The notes: generated by a model from the letters alone, not told the origin. A stretch of 64,000 nt of DNA from Lachnospiraceae bacterium (GCA_014804695.1 JAAUZJ010000010.1:1-64000); one strand, 5' to 3'; counted from the first letter of the stretch, positions 1 through 8,736 are shown. A program made the numbers and translations.

Positions 1-1262
1 CTGATGATATTGCTTCCATTTTCAACGGCACGTACAATGGCAGTTTTTGTGGCAAGTAATGTCATTTCCCTCCAGTCAGAAGCCGGAACCAGCAAAATAT
101 CCACATTGCTTTTTCCTGCCTGCTGTATCTTTGATGCAAAAGCCATATCAGAGCATATGAACGTTGCGAGTTTTCCATATTCCGTATCGAAGCTTTGCAG
201 TTCTCCATCGCCTTTTTGACACAGTTCTCCAATAGAACGCCCGTACTTAAAATATTCTGCAACCTGCTCCCCTTGCGGATTAAATGCAACTGTTTTATTT
301 TCTTTTAAGCTTTCATAAGGCGTTTTCACTAAGAGCGAAACAATCAGATAAATTCCTTCTTCTTTTGCAGTAGTTGACGCTCTCTGTAAAAGTGCCGCTT
401 CATCCTGCTTAAGAACTGCTCCATTCAATTCAGACCAGAAAACAATCTTTGCGCCGGCTTCTGCCTCCTGCTTTGTTTTGATGAAAAGTTCATCCGTCAC
501 AGATGCCAGTTTATCCTGCGTGTTTGTCACATTTTCATCAGTAAAGGTATCTGTATAAAATGTGGCATATACATCTTCATCATCATTCAAAAGATGAGAA
601 ACCGGTACTGTCACACCGCCTATTCTAGCACTTTCTTTTGGATTTCCTACAAAATGATACATGACAATACCATAAATAAATATCAGCCCAATGACCGAAG
701 CAAATACCGTAACATACTTTCTTAATACCTTTTGATTGCTCCTGTTATTCCAAATCCATATTACCATTGCCGCAGTCCAATACATGATAAAAGTAATTCC
801 GTAAATCCCGGTTATTGTCACGATTTGCAGCAGGTACAGATTTTGAAATTGTGTATAAGCATCAGACAAACCGCCTAAAATCGGATAGATTAAATAAATA
901 ATATATTCTATTAACACCATGATACTTGCAAAAATAATCGTATCCTGAAATCTCATTTTGGATTTTATCCAATAGAAATACGGCAAAGCTTTTAAAAGCG
1001 CTAATAAAATGCCTGCAATAATGCATATTTTTATATCCATTCCAATTACTTTCCAAAACTGAATCACAAATCCAAGGGCATAGCAAAGAATTATTGCAGA
1101 ATACGCTTTTTGTGTTTTATCGAAGTAACCCATGCCAAGAAACAGAATAGGGTAAACCCATGCAAAAATCGGAATATTCCATTCTCCGTTAGAAAGTACA
1201 TAAATTAGAAAACTTGTGATTATATATATGAGAAAACTATATTTTTTTTTAAACTGTTTCAA
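1..1262 (-). CDS. Apolipoprotein N-acyltransferase-like carbon-nitrogen hydrolase (partial, C-terminus off the left edge)
   Basis: The minus-strand frame is open from a stop at 1311-1313 to the window edge. The N-terminal ~200 residues are hydrophobic with several membrane segments, followed by a nitrilase-fold part. The expected Glu-Lys-Cys triad is recognisable: Glu in FWSELNG, Lys in AEYFKYG and Cys in FICSDMAF. This order of membrane segments then nitrilase domain is that of Lnt, which transfers a fatty acid to the N-terminal Cys of lipoproteins at the outer face of the membrane. No ATG lies near the N-terminus; I chose TTG at 1262, which has GGAGATG upstream, but GTG at 1310 is also possible. 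The family is less strictly conserved in Firmicutes than in Proteobacteria, so substrate is inferred. It is divergent from the LytTR gene. Confidence 0.72.
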   Translation of the reverse strand, partial: MKQFKKKYSFLIYIITSFLIYVLSNGEWNIPIFAWVYPILFLGMGYFDKTQKAYSAIILCYALGFVIQFWKVIGMDIKICIIAGILLALLKALPYFYWIKSKMRFQDTIIFASIMVLIEYIIYLIYPILGGLSDAYTQFQNLYLLQIVTITGIYGITFIMYWTAAMVIWIWNNRSNQKVLRKYVTVFASVIGLIFIYGIVMYHFVGNPKESARIGGVTVPVSHLLNDDEDVYATFYTDTFTDENVTNTQDKLASVTDELFIKTKQEAEAGAKIVFWSELNGAVLKQDEAALLQRASTTAKEEGIYLIVSLLVKTPYESLKENKTVAFNPQGEQVAEYFKYGRSIGELCQKGDGELQSFDTEYGKLATFICSDMAFASKIQQAGKSNVDILLVPASDWREMTLLATKTAIVRAVENGSNII

Positions 1263-1345
1263 AAGGAATTCATCTCCAAATACCGATTTGTTAGTGCAAT
1301 TATAAACCACTTATATTATGAAATCAACCAACCATGGGAAATCTG

Positions 1346-1374
1346 TTGAAAGCAAAATTTATTTTCACTATAAT
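1346..1374 (+). promoter_or_regulatory. Sigma-A type promoter for the LytTR/DUF3021 pair
   Basis: TTGAAA (1346-1351) and a perfect TATAAT (1369-1374) are separated by 17 bases. Transcription would start near 1381, only about 11-20 bases before the first candidate start codon, so the leader is very short. Confidence 0.75.
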
Positions 1375-1391
1375 GACGTCGAAAGGAAGAA

Positions 1392-1841
1392 ATGATTATA
1401 ATGCAAGTCGAAATAAAAATAGACAGCTCATATACCGAACCTAAAATAGTTATAACGACTGCGGTGGTGACAGAAGAAATCAATGATATTGTGAAAAAAT
1501 TATCAGAAGATACGCCTCAGATTATTTCAGGCAGCAAAGAAGAGAAGATTGAGGTGATTGAACAAGATGATTTAATTAGGATTTATGCAAATTCAGGAAA
1601 AGTTCTGGCAGTGACAAATAAAGGTGAATATACTTTAAGGCTTAGACTATATGAGATAGAAAAAAGACTGAATCCCAAACAGTTTGTCCGGATTTCCAAT
1701 TCGGAGATTGTTAACCTTAAAAAGGTTAATAACTTTGACTTGAGTTTTACAGGTACAATCTGCGTTAAATTATCTAACGGAACAGTAACTTATGTATCAA
1801 GACGATATGTTCCTAAAATTAAAAAGATATTAGGGGTGTAA
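1392..1841 (+). CDS. LytTR-family DNA-binding regulator
   Basis: A 149-residue protein without a receiver domain. The C-terminal two thirds (about 50-147) form a LytTR DNA-binding domain, with the characteristic FVRISNSEIVNLKKV stretch and basic residues near the end. Stand-alone LytTR proteins of this length paired with a DUF3021 membrane protein are common in Firmicutes and usually act as small autoregulated membrane-linked switches. AAGGAAG at 1383-1389 is only 2-3 bases before ATG 1392, but about 11 bases before a second in-frame ATG at 1401. The product starting MQVEIKIDSS at 1401 fits the family equally well, so the start is uncertain by three codons. The DUF3021 gene follows 69 bases downstream and is probably co-transcribed. 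Targets cannot be read from the sequence. Confidence 0.85.
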   Translation: MIIMQVEIKIDSSYTEPKIVITTAVVTEEINDIVKKLSEDTPQIISGSKEEKIEVIEQDDLIRIYANSGKVLAVTNKGEYTLRLRLYEIEKRLNPKQFVRISNSEIVNLKKVNNFDLSFTGTICVKLSNGTVTYVSRRYVPKIKKILGV

Positions 1842-1910
1842 TTTGTGTTGATCTCGTTGGCATTAGGTTTAAATTTTGCAGACTAAATTAAGTAAGAATG
1901 GAGGATTAAT

Positions 1911-2381
1911 ATGAAAAGAACAATAATTTTACGTGGCGCTTTAGGTTTCCCTATTGGATTGGCAATATGTTATTTAATTTCGATATTTACATCTTTTGTA
2001 TGGGCAAAAGGGCATTATGTGCCTTGTGAGCCTGAATTGATTTCCACAATGGGAAATGAAATAAATGCAGTTATTTTCCAAGCATTATTAAGCGGTATAT
2101 TGGGAATTGGGTTTTCGGCAAGTTCCGTGATATGGAAAATAGAAGATTGGAGTATTGTAAAACAGACAGGAATTTATTTCATAATTATTTCAGCAATAAT
2201 GCTGCCGATTGCCTATCTTACGCACTGGATGGAACATAGCATCGCGGGACTGTTAAGTTACATTGTAATTTTTGTTTTTATTTTTATTATTATATGGATT
2301 GTAGAATTTGCTATCTGGAAACATAACGTAAATAAGATTAATGAAAATTTATATAAAACAAAAGATGATAAAAGTATGTGA
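1911..2381 (+). CDS. DUF3021 four-helix membrane protein
   Basis: A 156-residue protein with four predicted transmembrane segments (about 8-30, 53-75, 84-104 and 113-135) and a short charged tail. Size, topology and position directly after a stand-alone LytTR regulator match DUF3021. The LytTR-DUF3021 pair is thought to form a two-gene regulatory unit in which the membrane protein restrains or signals to the DNA-binding partner; that role is family knowledge and not proven here. GGAGG at 1901-1905 lies seven bases before ATG. The gene ends ten bases from the convergent apbE-like gene, and I see no clear terminator between them. Confidence 0.82.
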   Translation: MKRTIILRGALGFPIGLAICYLISIFTSFVWAKGHYVPCEPELISTMGNEINAVIFQALLSGILGIGFSASSVIWKIEDWSIVKQTGIYFIIISAIMLPIAYLTHWMEHSIAGLLSYIVIFVFIFIIIWIVEFAIWKHNVNKINENLYKTKDDKSM

Positions 2382-2390
2382 TATAGCAAT

Positions 2391-3398
2391 TTACAGTCCA
2401 CTTGAATAATGCAGCTCATAATCATCCGTAATAAACACAGCGTCAACCCCGTCTAGCGATTCAATTAAGGCCATACCTTCATCAAGACCTAAGACAAGGC
2501 ATGTAGTAGAGAGAGCGTCTCCCATCATGGAAGAGTCAGAAAGAATCGTTACGCCAAGCAGGTTATTCTGCACAGGATATCCGGTAGAAGAGTTCAGAAT
2601 ATGATGATACAAAACATCATCCTGATAAAAGCACCTTTCATATACACCGGAAGAAACCAGAGAACGATCGGAGACAGGCAGGGTGGCTATGATAGCACCC
2701 TGCTTGTCAAAAGGTTTTTGTATACCAAATTGAAAAGGCGTACCGTCAGGTTTAGAACCGACTGCCAAGAGGTTGCCACCCAGATTAATGATTGCGTTTT
2801 TAACATTTTGCGACAATAAATATTCCTTGATCTTATCGGCAATAAAACCTTTGGCTATAAAGCCGAGAGTGACGGAGGCCTCAGGATCTTTTAATATGAC
2901 AGTACTGTCATTTATTGACAGGTTGCGGTAGTCAACATGCCCTAGTGCCTCTTCAATTTTTTCTTTATCAGGTACGCGGCTTTGTGTATTTTCATTACCG
3001 GCTTCTTCATGAAAATCCCAAAGTCCGCTAACTGCTTCAATAGTTAAATCAATGCGACCGTTAGTCATATCGCAATACGAAAGGGCATTTTCCAACAACA
3101 TAAGTGTTTCATCTGAAACAACTACAGGATGACCGTTACTGTGATTGATGTTCCAGATATCGGAGCCTTCAACCGTTGGGCTGAGTAGTTTTTCGTACTT
3201 GTCAGCCAATTCCATGCACTCATCAAGACAGCTTTCTTTCTTTGAATCATACATGGTAATCTGAATTACTGTATCAAAGTAAAAGCCAGTGCGGGAGATA
3301 GGAGTTTGGGATGTGGAACAGCCACATGGAATTATTGCTAAGACTAGGCATATAATGAATATTAATATTTTAGCGTTTGGTTTTATATGTTTTAACAT
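2391..3398 (-). CDS. apbE: FAD:protein FMN transferase, ApbE-type lipoprotein
   Basis: A 335-residue ApbE-family flavin transferase that attaches FMN covalently to Thr/Ser of partner flavoproteins such as Rnf or Nqr subunits outside the membrane. Residues 1-26 form a lipoprotein signal ending at IIPCGC, giving a lipidated Cys. The flavin and metal-binding landmarks are visible: ISRTGFYFDTVIQITMY near the N-terminus, a glycine-rich FIAKGFIADKI, NAIINLGGNLLAVG, HHILNSSTGYP, and the C-terminal GDALSTTCLVLG that supplies the Asp and Thr for Mg binding. No acceptor flavoprotein is nearby. The ribosome binding site is weak (AAAGGA about 13 bases upstream). It stands alone on the minus strand, convergent with DUF3021. 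Confidence 0.9.
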   Translation of the reverse strand: MLKHIKPNAKILIFIICLVLAIIPCGCSTSQTPISRTGFYFDTVIQITMYDSKKESCLDECMELADKYEKLLSPTVEGSDIWNINHSNGHPVVVSDETLMLLENALSYCDMTNGRIDLTIEAVSGLWDFHEEAGNENTQSRVPDKEKIEEALGHVDYRNLSINDSTVILKDPEASVTLGFIAKGFIADKIKEYLLSQNVKNAIINLGGNLLAVGSKPDGTPFQFGIQKPFDKQGAIIATLPVSDRSLVSSGVYERCFYQDDVLYHHILNSSTGYPVQNNLLGVTILSDSSMMGDALSTTCLVLGLDEGMALIESLDGVDAVFITDDYELHYSSGL

Positions 3399-3482
3399 TT
3401 TAAATAAAAAATCCTTTTGTGGGTTAAAATTTAATTTGTTTTTTACAAAGATGTTTTTACGAAAAATTGAATTTTTAAATAA

Positions 3483-3995
3483 CTAATTATATGAATGCAT
3501 TACTGCCTGTATCTGGGCCACAACTTCATTTGGTGATAAGTTCGTTGTATCGATACTGGGTTCATTAAATTCATCATAGAAGTTGAAAGTGTTTTTAATT
3601 CCGCGATCTATACGCTCTTTATCGCGCCCGTCAGCCATAGCTCGTTTTATATTTTCTTCTAAAGAACATTTTAAAACAATTGTTATCAGCTCAAATGAAA
3701 TGCCATTGTCTGCCAATCGTTTCATAACTGTATCAAAAATTTCTTTCCGTTCTCCATGGAAAGAATATGGAAATACTATAATCTCTATATCAATGCATAA
3801 AAGATAGTTCCTAAACAGGCAATATATATTTTCTATTACGACTTCCTTCGTTGCAGGTGTAAGAGGGAATGGGTTCATTGCTCTACAAGCATCTGAATCA
3901 ATATACGCACACTTTGGATGTTGTTGCATAAAAGTCTCTGCTGTTGTGCTCTTTCCCACACCGTTAGGACCAACAAGAACTAACACTTTTTTCAT
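3483..3995 (-). CDS. Small P-loop kinase/ATPase
   Basis: A 170-residue P-loop protein with Walker A GPNGVGKST at residues 9-17, a DSDACRAMNP segment resembling the base-binding part of nucleoside or adenylate-type kinases, and an Arg-rich lid region (REDGRDKERIDRGI-like, about 125-140). It belongs to the broad AAA_33/zeta-toxin-like kinase group; the substrate cannot be told. The neighbouring 4059-4573 gene encodes a second small P-loop kinase on the same strand 63 bases upstream, so they may form an operon of nucleotide or small-molecule kinases. No antitoxin-like gene adjoins it, which argues against a classical zeta toxin. Confidence 0.7.
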   Translation of the reverse strand: MKKVLVLVGPNGVGKSTTAETFMQQHPKCAYIDSDACRAMNPFPLTPATKEVVIENIYCLFRNYLLCIDIEIIVFPYSFHGERKEIFDTVMKRLADNGISFELITIVLKCSLEENIKRAMADGRDKERIDRGIKNTFNFYDEFNEPSIDTTNLSPNEVVAQIQAVMHSYN

Positions 3996-4058
3996 AATAA
4001 TTTACCTGCCAGATTCCAACTTATTCTATATAATAATGCAAATATAAAAGGATAAAAT

Positions 4059-4573
4059 TTACAATTCAATATCAACACAGTATTTATCATCAATTAAAAT
4101 ATAGTCTAAATCATATTGACGACATTTTTCTAATACCTGTGAATTATCTTTTAACAGCGTTTCAATAGTACAGGCTGAATCATCAAGACGATCCTCTATC
4201 ACACTGGCATATTTTTTAATATCTGTATAATGATTTTGAATGTAATCCTTACTCATTACTAAGCAGTAATATTTGATCTCGCATAGATAGTCTGCTTCAA
4301 AATATTTCTTCCAATCAAAAGGAATATAGCAGCCCTCAATTATAAGATTTTGTTTGTTTTCAATTGCAGTTTTAATTATTTCCATGACAATCGGCCATAA
4401 ATAGCCTGTTAGCAGACTATCATCACTCATAGGGGTAAGAGATGTATTTTTACTGCGTATAAGCCCCATCTTTAAATGGTCAATCGACAGATACGGATAC
4501 TCATATTTTTTAGCAATTTCTGAGCTAAAAGTGTTTTTCCTGTGTGGGATGCTCCCGCTATTAAAACAATCAT
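4059..4573 (-). pseudogene. Second small P-loop kinase, interrupted by a frameshift in an A6 run
   Basis: Reading from ATG at 4573 (AAAGG eight bases upstream) gives MIVLIAGASHTGKTLLAQ with Walker A GASHTGKT at residues 7-14, and then runs out of frame after about 23 codons. The remaining protein (SIDHLKMGLIRS... to the stop at 4059) continues in another frame. The break falls at a run of six A on the coding strand (T6 at 4506-4511); one extra A would restore a 171-residue kinase. Either the gene is inactivated, or it is rescued by slippage, or the base is a sequencing error. The downstream frame has an in-frame ATG at 4469 that would make a 136-residue product lacking the Walker A loop, unlikely to be a kinase. 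Substrate unknown. Confidence 0.7.
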
Positions 4574-4629
4574 GGTATGGCCTTTCTGCTTGTAATTGAA
4601 GATTACGTCCGGAGTTTTACAGAAGAAGC

Positions 4630-5571
4630 CTACAAATGATTCTCCTGATATAGCTGTTCACGATAAGTCTCGTCACTAAAAATGCGGTTTAAGTCTTCGT
4701 TTTTTCCCGATTCTAAAAGAAGCTGGTATAACTTAAGGATACGTTGTTCACCTTCTTTGATTCCTAACTGCTTACCTTCTGTCAAACCCAACTGCTTACC
4801 TTCTTCCAGACCTAGCTTCCTGCCTTCAGTCAGACCGGCTTCGTGTCCGTTATTATACGCCCATTCGCGCTCGCTTTTCATGTGCTTTTCTTCATCATAC
4901 TCAAAGATGCTCATTTCTATTGCCTCCGATCGGTTCTTTGATAAAAATTCTGATAATATCCCATTCTTGATACAATAATCAACCGCCTTTTCTACAGCCT
5001 CAGGAAAAGGCATTTCTTTAGCATACGTTCTGACCTGTTCCACATACTGCGCATATTCTTTCAAAGTATGACATGCGTTCATCAATTCCTGATTATTTCC
5101 CCAGTTAATATTATATACAGTAACTCTAAGTTCAAGTTCCGGATATGCCTGTTTTTTCTCATACGCATCTGAAAGTCTCAGTGTCTGCGCCTTAGGCTGT
5201 TCATCTGTCCCGTTATAAAAGACAACAAATCTGGGGGTAGGAAGTTTGATCAATGTCTGTCCATACAGATTCTCATCCTTTACTATTGTCTGCAACACTT
5301 TTGTTACATAAATCAAATCCCTGAATGGCATATTCGGATTTACGCTGGACTGATGCTCATACAGCATTAGCTCATAGTCAAATACAAAGGAAATGTCATT
5401 TTTGTAGTTCATATAAACTGCATTTTCCAGTGTTGTGATTTCTAACTTCTCTACATCTGTATACGCTGTTTTGTTAAGCGCATTATATAGGCCTAACAGG
5501 TTTTCTTTTTCTTTAAAAAGCATACGGAACAATGTGTCTTTGTAATTACGTTTTACATAGTTTTCTTTCAT
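4630..5571 (-). CDS. Rpn/PD-(D/E)XK-family nuclease-transposase-like protein
   Basis: A 313-residue member of the Rpn (recombination-promoting nuclease, formerly transposase_31/PDDEXK_2) family. The nuclease core is visible as D65 followed by E72-x-Q74 (FDYELMLYEHQSS), the D...ExQ variant of PD-(D/E)XK. The C-terminus carries four tandem copies of an eight-residue unit of the form G-L-x-E-G-K-Q-L at about 244-276, a low-complexity helical extension common in these proteins and prone to change length. Such genes are numerous in Lachnospiraceae, stand alone and are not flanked by terminal repeats; here too no inverted ends are visible. AGGAGGG eight bases before ATG supports the start. Biological role is unsettled. 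Confidence 0.85.
   Translation of the reverse strand: MKENYVKRNYKDTLFRMLFKEKENLLGLYNALNKTAYTDVEKLEITTLENAVYMNYKNDISFVFDYELMLYEHQSSVNPNMPFRDLIYVTKVLQTIVKDENLYGQTLIKLPTPRFVVFYNGTDEQPKAQTLRLSDAYEKKQAYPELELRVTVYNINWGNNQELMNACHTLKEYAQYVEQVRTYAKEMPFPEAVEKAVDYCIKNGILSEFLSKNRSEAIEMSIFEYDEEKHMKSEREWAYNNGHEAGLTEGRKLGLEEGKQLGLTEGKQLGIKEGEQRILKLYQLLLESGKNEDLNRIFSDETYREQLYQENHL
4744..4842 (-). repeat. 24-bp tandem repeat inside the Rpn-family gene
   Basis: About four imperfect 24-base units encode the repeated GLTEGKQL-like octapeptide. On the plus strand they are seen as recurring copies of CTTACCTTCTG-like sequence. In-frame unit gain or loss would lengthen or shorten the C-terminal helix without breaking the frame. 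Confidence 0.75.
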
Positions 5572-5886
5572 AGATTAAACCCTCCTGGTTGATAAACCGA
5601 ATTTGAATAAACGGTTTTTAGATACAGAAGAGCCGTCTCAGACCCTCCTGCTTGTTTAGAATTGATAGGAATAAAAGCATGGATTTTCTGAAACATAAAA
5701 TATAGATTATATCTGAAATAATAGATTTGTCTTAAAGAAAATTATGCTTTTCATTATCATAGCACATTAATAAAGATATTGTAAATACACATTTAGTTTG
5801 AAATATTCCTTAAATTTTTTCATTTATAAAATTCTAATGCATCTGCATACGTTATTAGAAAATGGGAAAGTCAAATGTAGCAAAAG

Positions 5887-5915
5887 TTGTAAATACATTA
5901 ATTTTATGATAAAAT
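5887..5915 (+). promoter_or_regulatory. Sigma-A type promoter for the GH25 gene
   Basis: TTGTAA (5887-5892), 17-base spacer, TAAAAT (5910-5915). It lies in a 420-base AT-rich gap (5572-5991) between divergent genes, in which I otherwise see nothing I can name. The predicted leader is about 70 bases and contains a short GC-rich stretch at 5939-5960. Confidence 0.6.
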
Positions 5916-5991
5916 AAATTATATTTTCTAAGTTCATCTCTCCGGGCGACACTGCCTTGGAATCGTTTTGAACATAATTTAAAGAAAGGCT

Positions 5992-7167
5992 GTGACAAAA
6001 ATGCGACTACCAGGTGATGACGACCAAAGACCTGCAGGTTTTTCCCTCATATATATGATAATCGGAGTATCCGCATTCGTCCTGATAATGCTCGTTGCCG
6101 TTATGAACGCTAATAAAAAGCAAAATAATAACAGCAATTATGCACAGAAACTACAGCAGCAAAAACAGGAAGAACAGGCTGCGCTTGAAAATAATGCAGA
6201 TGCACAGATAGAAGAGCCCAAACCCAAGCTGCGCGCTGAGGATTTAGACTTCTGGGATATGTATCCTGTAGATGAGGAAAAAAGCACGCCGGATACAAGT
6301 CAGGCGAATAAATCGGAAAGTAAGGGAACCACTACCAAAACTGAAGAAGATAATAAGAAAGAAGAGAAAATACAGGAAATTTTAAAAGAAGATCCATCTA
6401 CCGACGGTAAGCACACTCTTGTAAGGTCAGCCGACGGTACGGAGGAGTGGGTTTTAATAAGTCCGTATCTTAAAAAAAATACTTATGATTTTACGAACTT
6501 GTCAGAAAGCGCCGGTATACGGAAATATACGGAAAATGGTAAAAAAGTATCCAAAATAGGGGTTAATATTTCCAAGCACAGCGGCGCAGTTAATTTTAGG
6601 AGTATGAAGTCGGCAGGAATCGACTATGTGATGCTGCGTCTTGGCGCAAGGGGATACGGTACAGGGCAGATATCTTTGGATGATAATTTTGTCGAAAATA
6701 TAGAGGCGGCGATAGAAGCCGGACTAGACATAGGTATATATTTTTATTCACAGGCGATAAGTCAGGAGGAGGCCACACAGGAGGCCAATTTTGTAATCCA
6801 GAATCTAGAGCCGTATAAGGCGCATATCAATTATCCGGTAGCATTCGATATGGAAAACGTTCCTAATGATAATGCAAGGATTGATGGACTGGCTAGAGAT
6901 GATAAGACCACTATTACGGCTACTTTTTTAAGTGGAGTTCAGGCTGCGGGATATATTCCGATGTTGTATGGGAATAAGGAATGGCTGATTAAGAATATAG
7001 ACCTTACAAAAGTGCAGGATTACGATGTGTGGCTTGCGGAAGATGATGCTATTCCGGATTATCCTTATTTGTATACAATGTGGCAGTATACTACCACCGG
7101 AGTAGTAAATGGTGTTACGGGCGATGCCAGTATAAATATATGTTTTGTAAGTTATTCGGATAGATAA
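5992..7167 (+). CDS. Membrane-anchored GH25 lysozyme-like muramidase
   Basis: 391 residues. One transmembrane helix at about 17-38 anchors an extracellular part. A charged, Gln/Glu/Lys-rich linker (about 40-135) precedes a GH25 domain at about 187-388, which would cleave the N-acetylmuramic acid bond in peptidoglycan. Family landmarks are GVNISKHSGAVNF at 190-202, the D-x-E pair D286/E288 in VAFDMEN, and MWQYTTTG near the end. The first conserved acid of the family (GxDxS) is Asn192 here, so activity may be altered. GTG at 5992 and ATG at 6001 are both possible starts; AAAGAAAGG at 5981-5989 is 2 and 11 bases from them. It has its own promoter and stands opposite the AP2/HNH gene, which ends 1 base downstream. 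Confidence 0.85.
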   Translation: MTKMRLPGDDDQRPAGFSLIYMIIGVSAFVLIMLVAVMNANKKQNNNSNYAQKLQQQKQEEQAALENNADAQIEEPKPKLRAEDLDFWDMYPVDEEKSTPDTSQANKSESKGTTTKTEEDNKKEEKIQEILKEDPSTDGKHTLVRSADGTEEWVLISPYLKKNTYDFTNLSESAGIRKYTENGKKVSKIGVNISKHSGAVNFRSMKSAGIDYVMLRLGARGYGTGQISLDDNFVENIEAAIEAGLDIGIYFYSQAISQEEATQEANFVIQNLEPYKAHINYPVAFDMENVPNDNARIDGLARDDKTTITATFLSGVQAAGYIPMLYGNKEWLIKNIDLTKVQDYDVWLAEDDAIPDYPYLYTMWQYTTTGVVNGVTGDASINICFVSYSDR

Positions 7168-7168
7168 G

Positions 7169-7969
7169 TCAGTCAGTCTGTTTATGAAAGTTCATGATCT
7201 TAGAAGAGATTTTGATAGAAGAATAAATGTCGGCGTAGTCAGAGGGTGAGATACCTTCCAGGTAATTGGGGGTATAAGCCTTTTGTACGCCGGCTTTTTT
7301 TAGTATGTCGATAGCCTTATTGTATGCTATTGCAGCCTTTATTCCGGTATCGTAGGTGCCGACAGTATAATTTCCGTTTATATGGATTTTGGTTCTGAAA
7401 TACTGCTTTCCTTTTCGGTAACAGGATGATACTCCGTTGTAGGTGTTAAGGATCTCTATATTTTCATAACGATAGTCATTGGAATTGCCATTGATAAAAC
7501 GATAATCCTTGTTCAATATAGCGTAATTTTTAATTCCGTAGCGGTTCATAATATTGACCTGCATGCCATAATCCGCAACAAAATAATGTCCGCCGCGACA
7601 TGAAATCTTGTGGGAAGAATAATAAAATAAATCGTCTCTGTCGAAGATAAAAAAATCGGACGGTGAAAAATAGTAGTAAAAAAAAGAAGGTCTTATGTAA
7701 ATCGGGTTTGAAAAATATATTTCATTGTCACGAAAATTGATCAGTGATACCCATTTTTCGAATAAAAGGGGACTGTGTTCATCGTAGCTGTCAATGCCTG
7801 TTTTGGAGTCGGATAGTATATTATTAGCAAGCAAATAGGCATTATGCGCAGTCTCCATATCGTCATAACTGCCGAGGCTGATATGCTTAGCGCGATAAGT
7901 TAATGATGCACGGTAATATACGGTCCCATCTTTACGTTTTGTCGTGTAAACACCTGCTAAATTCGGCAT
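7169..7969 (-). CDS. AP2-like/degenerate HNH-like DNA-binding protein
   Basis: 266 residues, not a family I can name with certainty. Residues about 5-50 (VYYRASLTYRAKHISLGSYD and an Ala/Tyr helix) and about 190-232 (YFRTKIHINGNYTVGTYDTG followed by a helix) both look like AP2/integrase-type three-strand DNA-binding folds. The middle, NKDYRFINGNSNDYRYENIE, resembles the N-x-x-D-x-R-x-x-N-L end of HNH_3 homing endonucleases, but the preceding His-His pair is absent (Ile-Lys-Asn in its place), so it is probably not catalytic. The centre (about 80-125) is rich in Phe and Tyr. GGAGA seven bases before ATG 7969 supports the start. It is convergent with the GH25 gene and may be a domesticated homing-endonuclease relative. 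Confidence 0.55.
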   Translation of the reverse strand: MPNLAGVYTTKRKDGTVYYRASLTYRAKHISLGSYDDMETAHNAYLLANNILSDSKTGIDSYDEHSPLLFEKWVSLINFRDNEIYFSNPIYIRPSFFYYYFSPSDFFIFDRDDLFYYSSHKISCRGGHYFVADYGMQVNIMNRYGIKNYAILNKDYRFINGNSNDYRYENIEILNTYNGVSSCYRKGKQYFRTKIHINGNYTVGTYDTGIKAAIAYNKAIDILKKAGVQKAYTPNYLEGISPSDYADIYSSIKISSKIMNFHKQTD

Positions 7970-8088
7970 TATAAATTCTCCAATCTATAGTAATTTTTCT
8001 TAATATTGGCATAAGTATAACATATTTTTCCGTATTTCTGTATAAAATATTACAGAAGTGTTACAAAATGCTTCAGATTGGAGAATAT

Positions 8089-8715
8089 GTGAACATGTAT
8101 AAAAAATATCTAACGAGCTTGCTCTTGCTCAATATGACGTTCTTTCTGTCATGGGTATGTGTCAAGGAGGTTAAGATTAATCAGATTGCATCCACTCAGG
8201 CATTCCGTATGGAATTCCTTAGTGAAACCACGCAGGAGGAAAAAAAGAGCTTTTTGGAAGTTGTTGCCTGTGTATCATCGGGGCAGAGGGTAGTAGACTA
8301 TGAAATTTTGGAAAAGGATATGCAGTACAACCTTTCCGATAAGGATTATGATTCTCTTTTGAGAATCGTGGAAGCAGAAGCGGGAGGAGAGGATGTGGAC
8401 GGCAAACTTTTGGTTGCCAATGTGGTGTTAAACCGTGTAAATAATGAAAAGTTTCCTGATACGGTAACGGAAGTGATAATGCAGAAAGGACAAGGTGTGG
8501 CGCAGTTTACACCTACGGTAGACGGGCGTTTTCAAAACGTGACAATCAGTGAAGAAACATACGAGGCAGTGGAGAGAGCGCTTTATGGTGAAGATATTTC
8601 AAAGGGAGCGTTGTATTTTTGTGCCAGACAGAAAGCGGATTCCGGCAGACTACAGTGGTTTGACCAAAATTTGACCAAGCTTTTTTCATACGGTAACCAT
8701 GAGTTCTTTTTATAA
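8089..8715 (+). CDS. SleB/CwlJ-type cell wall hydrolase (Hydrolase_2 domain)
   Basis: About 208 residues from GTG 8089. GGAGA at 8080-8084 is five bases before this GTG; ATG 8095 is the alternative, and the in-frame ATG at 8068 lies before that ribosome binding site so is unlikely. A signal-anchor helix (about 8-25) is followed by the hydrolase domain from about residue 85: YDSLLRIVEAEAGGEDVDGK with the catalytic Glu, LLVANVVLNRVNN and FPDTVTEVI. This is the fold of SleB and CwlJ lytic enzymes that degrade spore cortex, and also of vegetative wall hydrolases. Absence of a peptidoglycan-binding domain means the role in germination cannot be decided from the sequence. It lies alone between divergent and downstream units. 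Confidence 0.85.
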   Translation: MNMYKKYLTSLLLLNMTFFLSWVCVKEVKINQIASTQAFRMEFLSETTQEEKKSFLEVVACVSSGQRVVDYEILEKDMQYNLSDKDYDSLLRIVEAEAGGEDVDGKLLVANVVLNRVNNEKFPDTVTEVIMQKGQGVAQFTPTVDGRFQNVTISEETYEAVERALYGEDISKGALYFCARQKADSGRLQWFDQNLTKLFSYGNHEFFL

Positions 8716-8736
8716 GCGGCAAATACGACATAAACG

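Noticed and set aside
3483..4573. A zeta-type toxin-antitoxin system
   Set aside because: The two P-loop proteins lack the zeta toxin fold signatures that I can see, and no antitoxin gene is adjacent.
4630..5571. An active mobile element around the Rpn-family gene
   Set aside because: No inverted ends or target duplications flank it. Rpn proteins are usually stand-alone genes.
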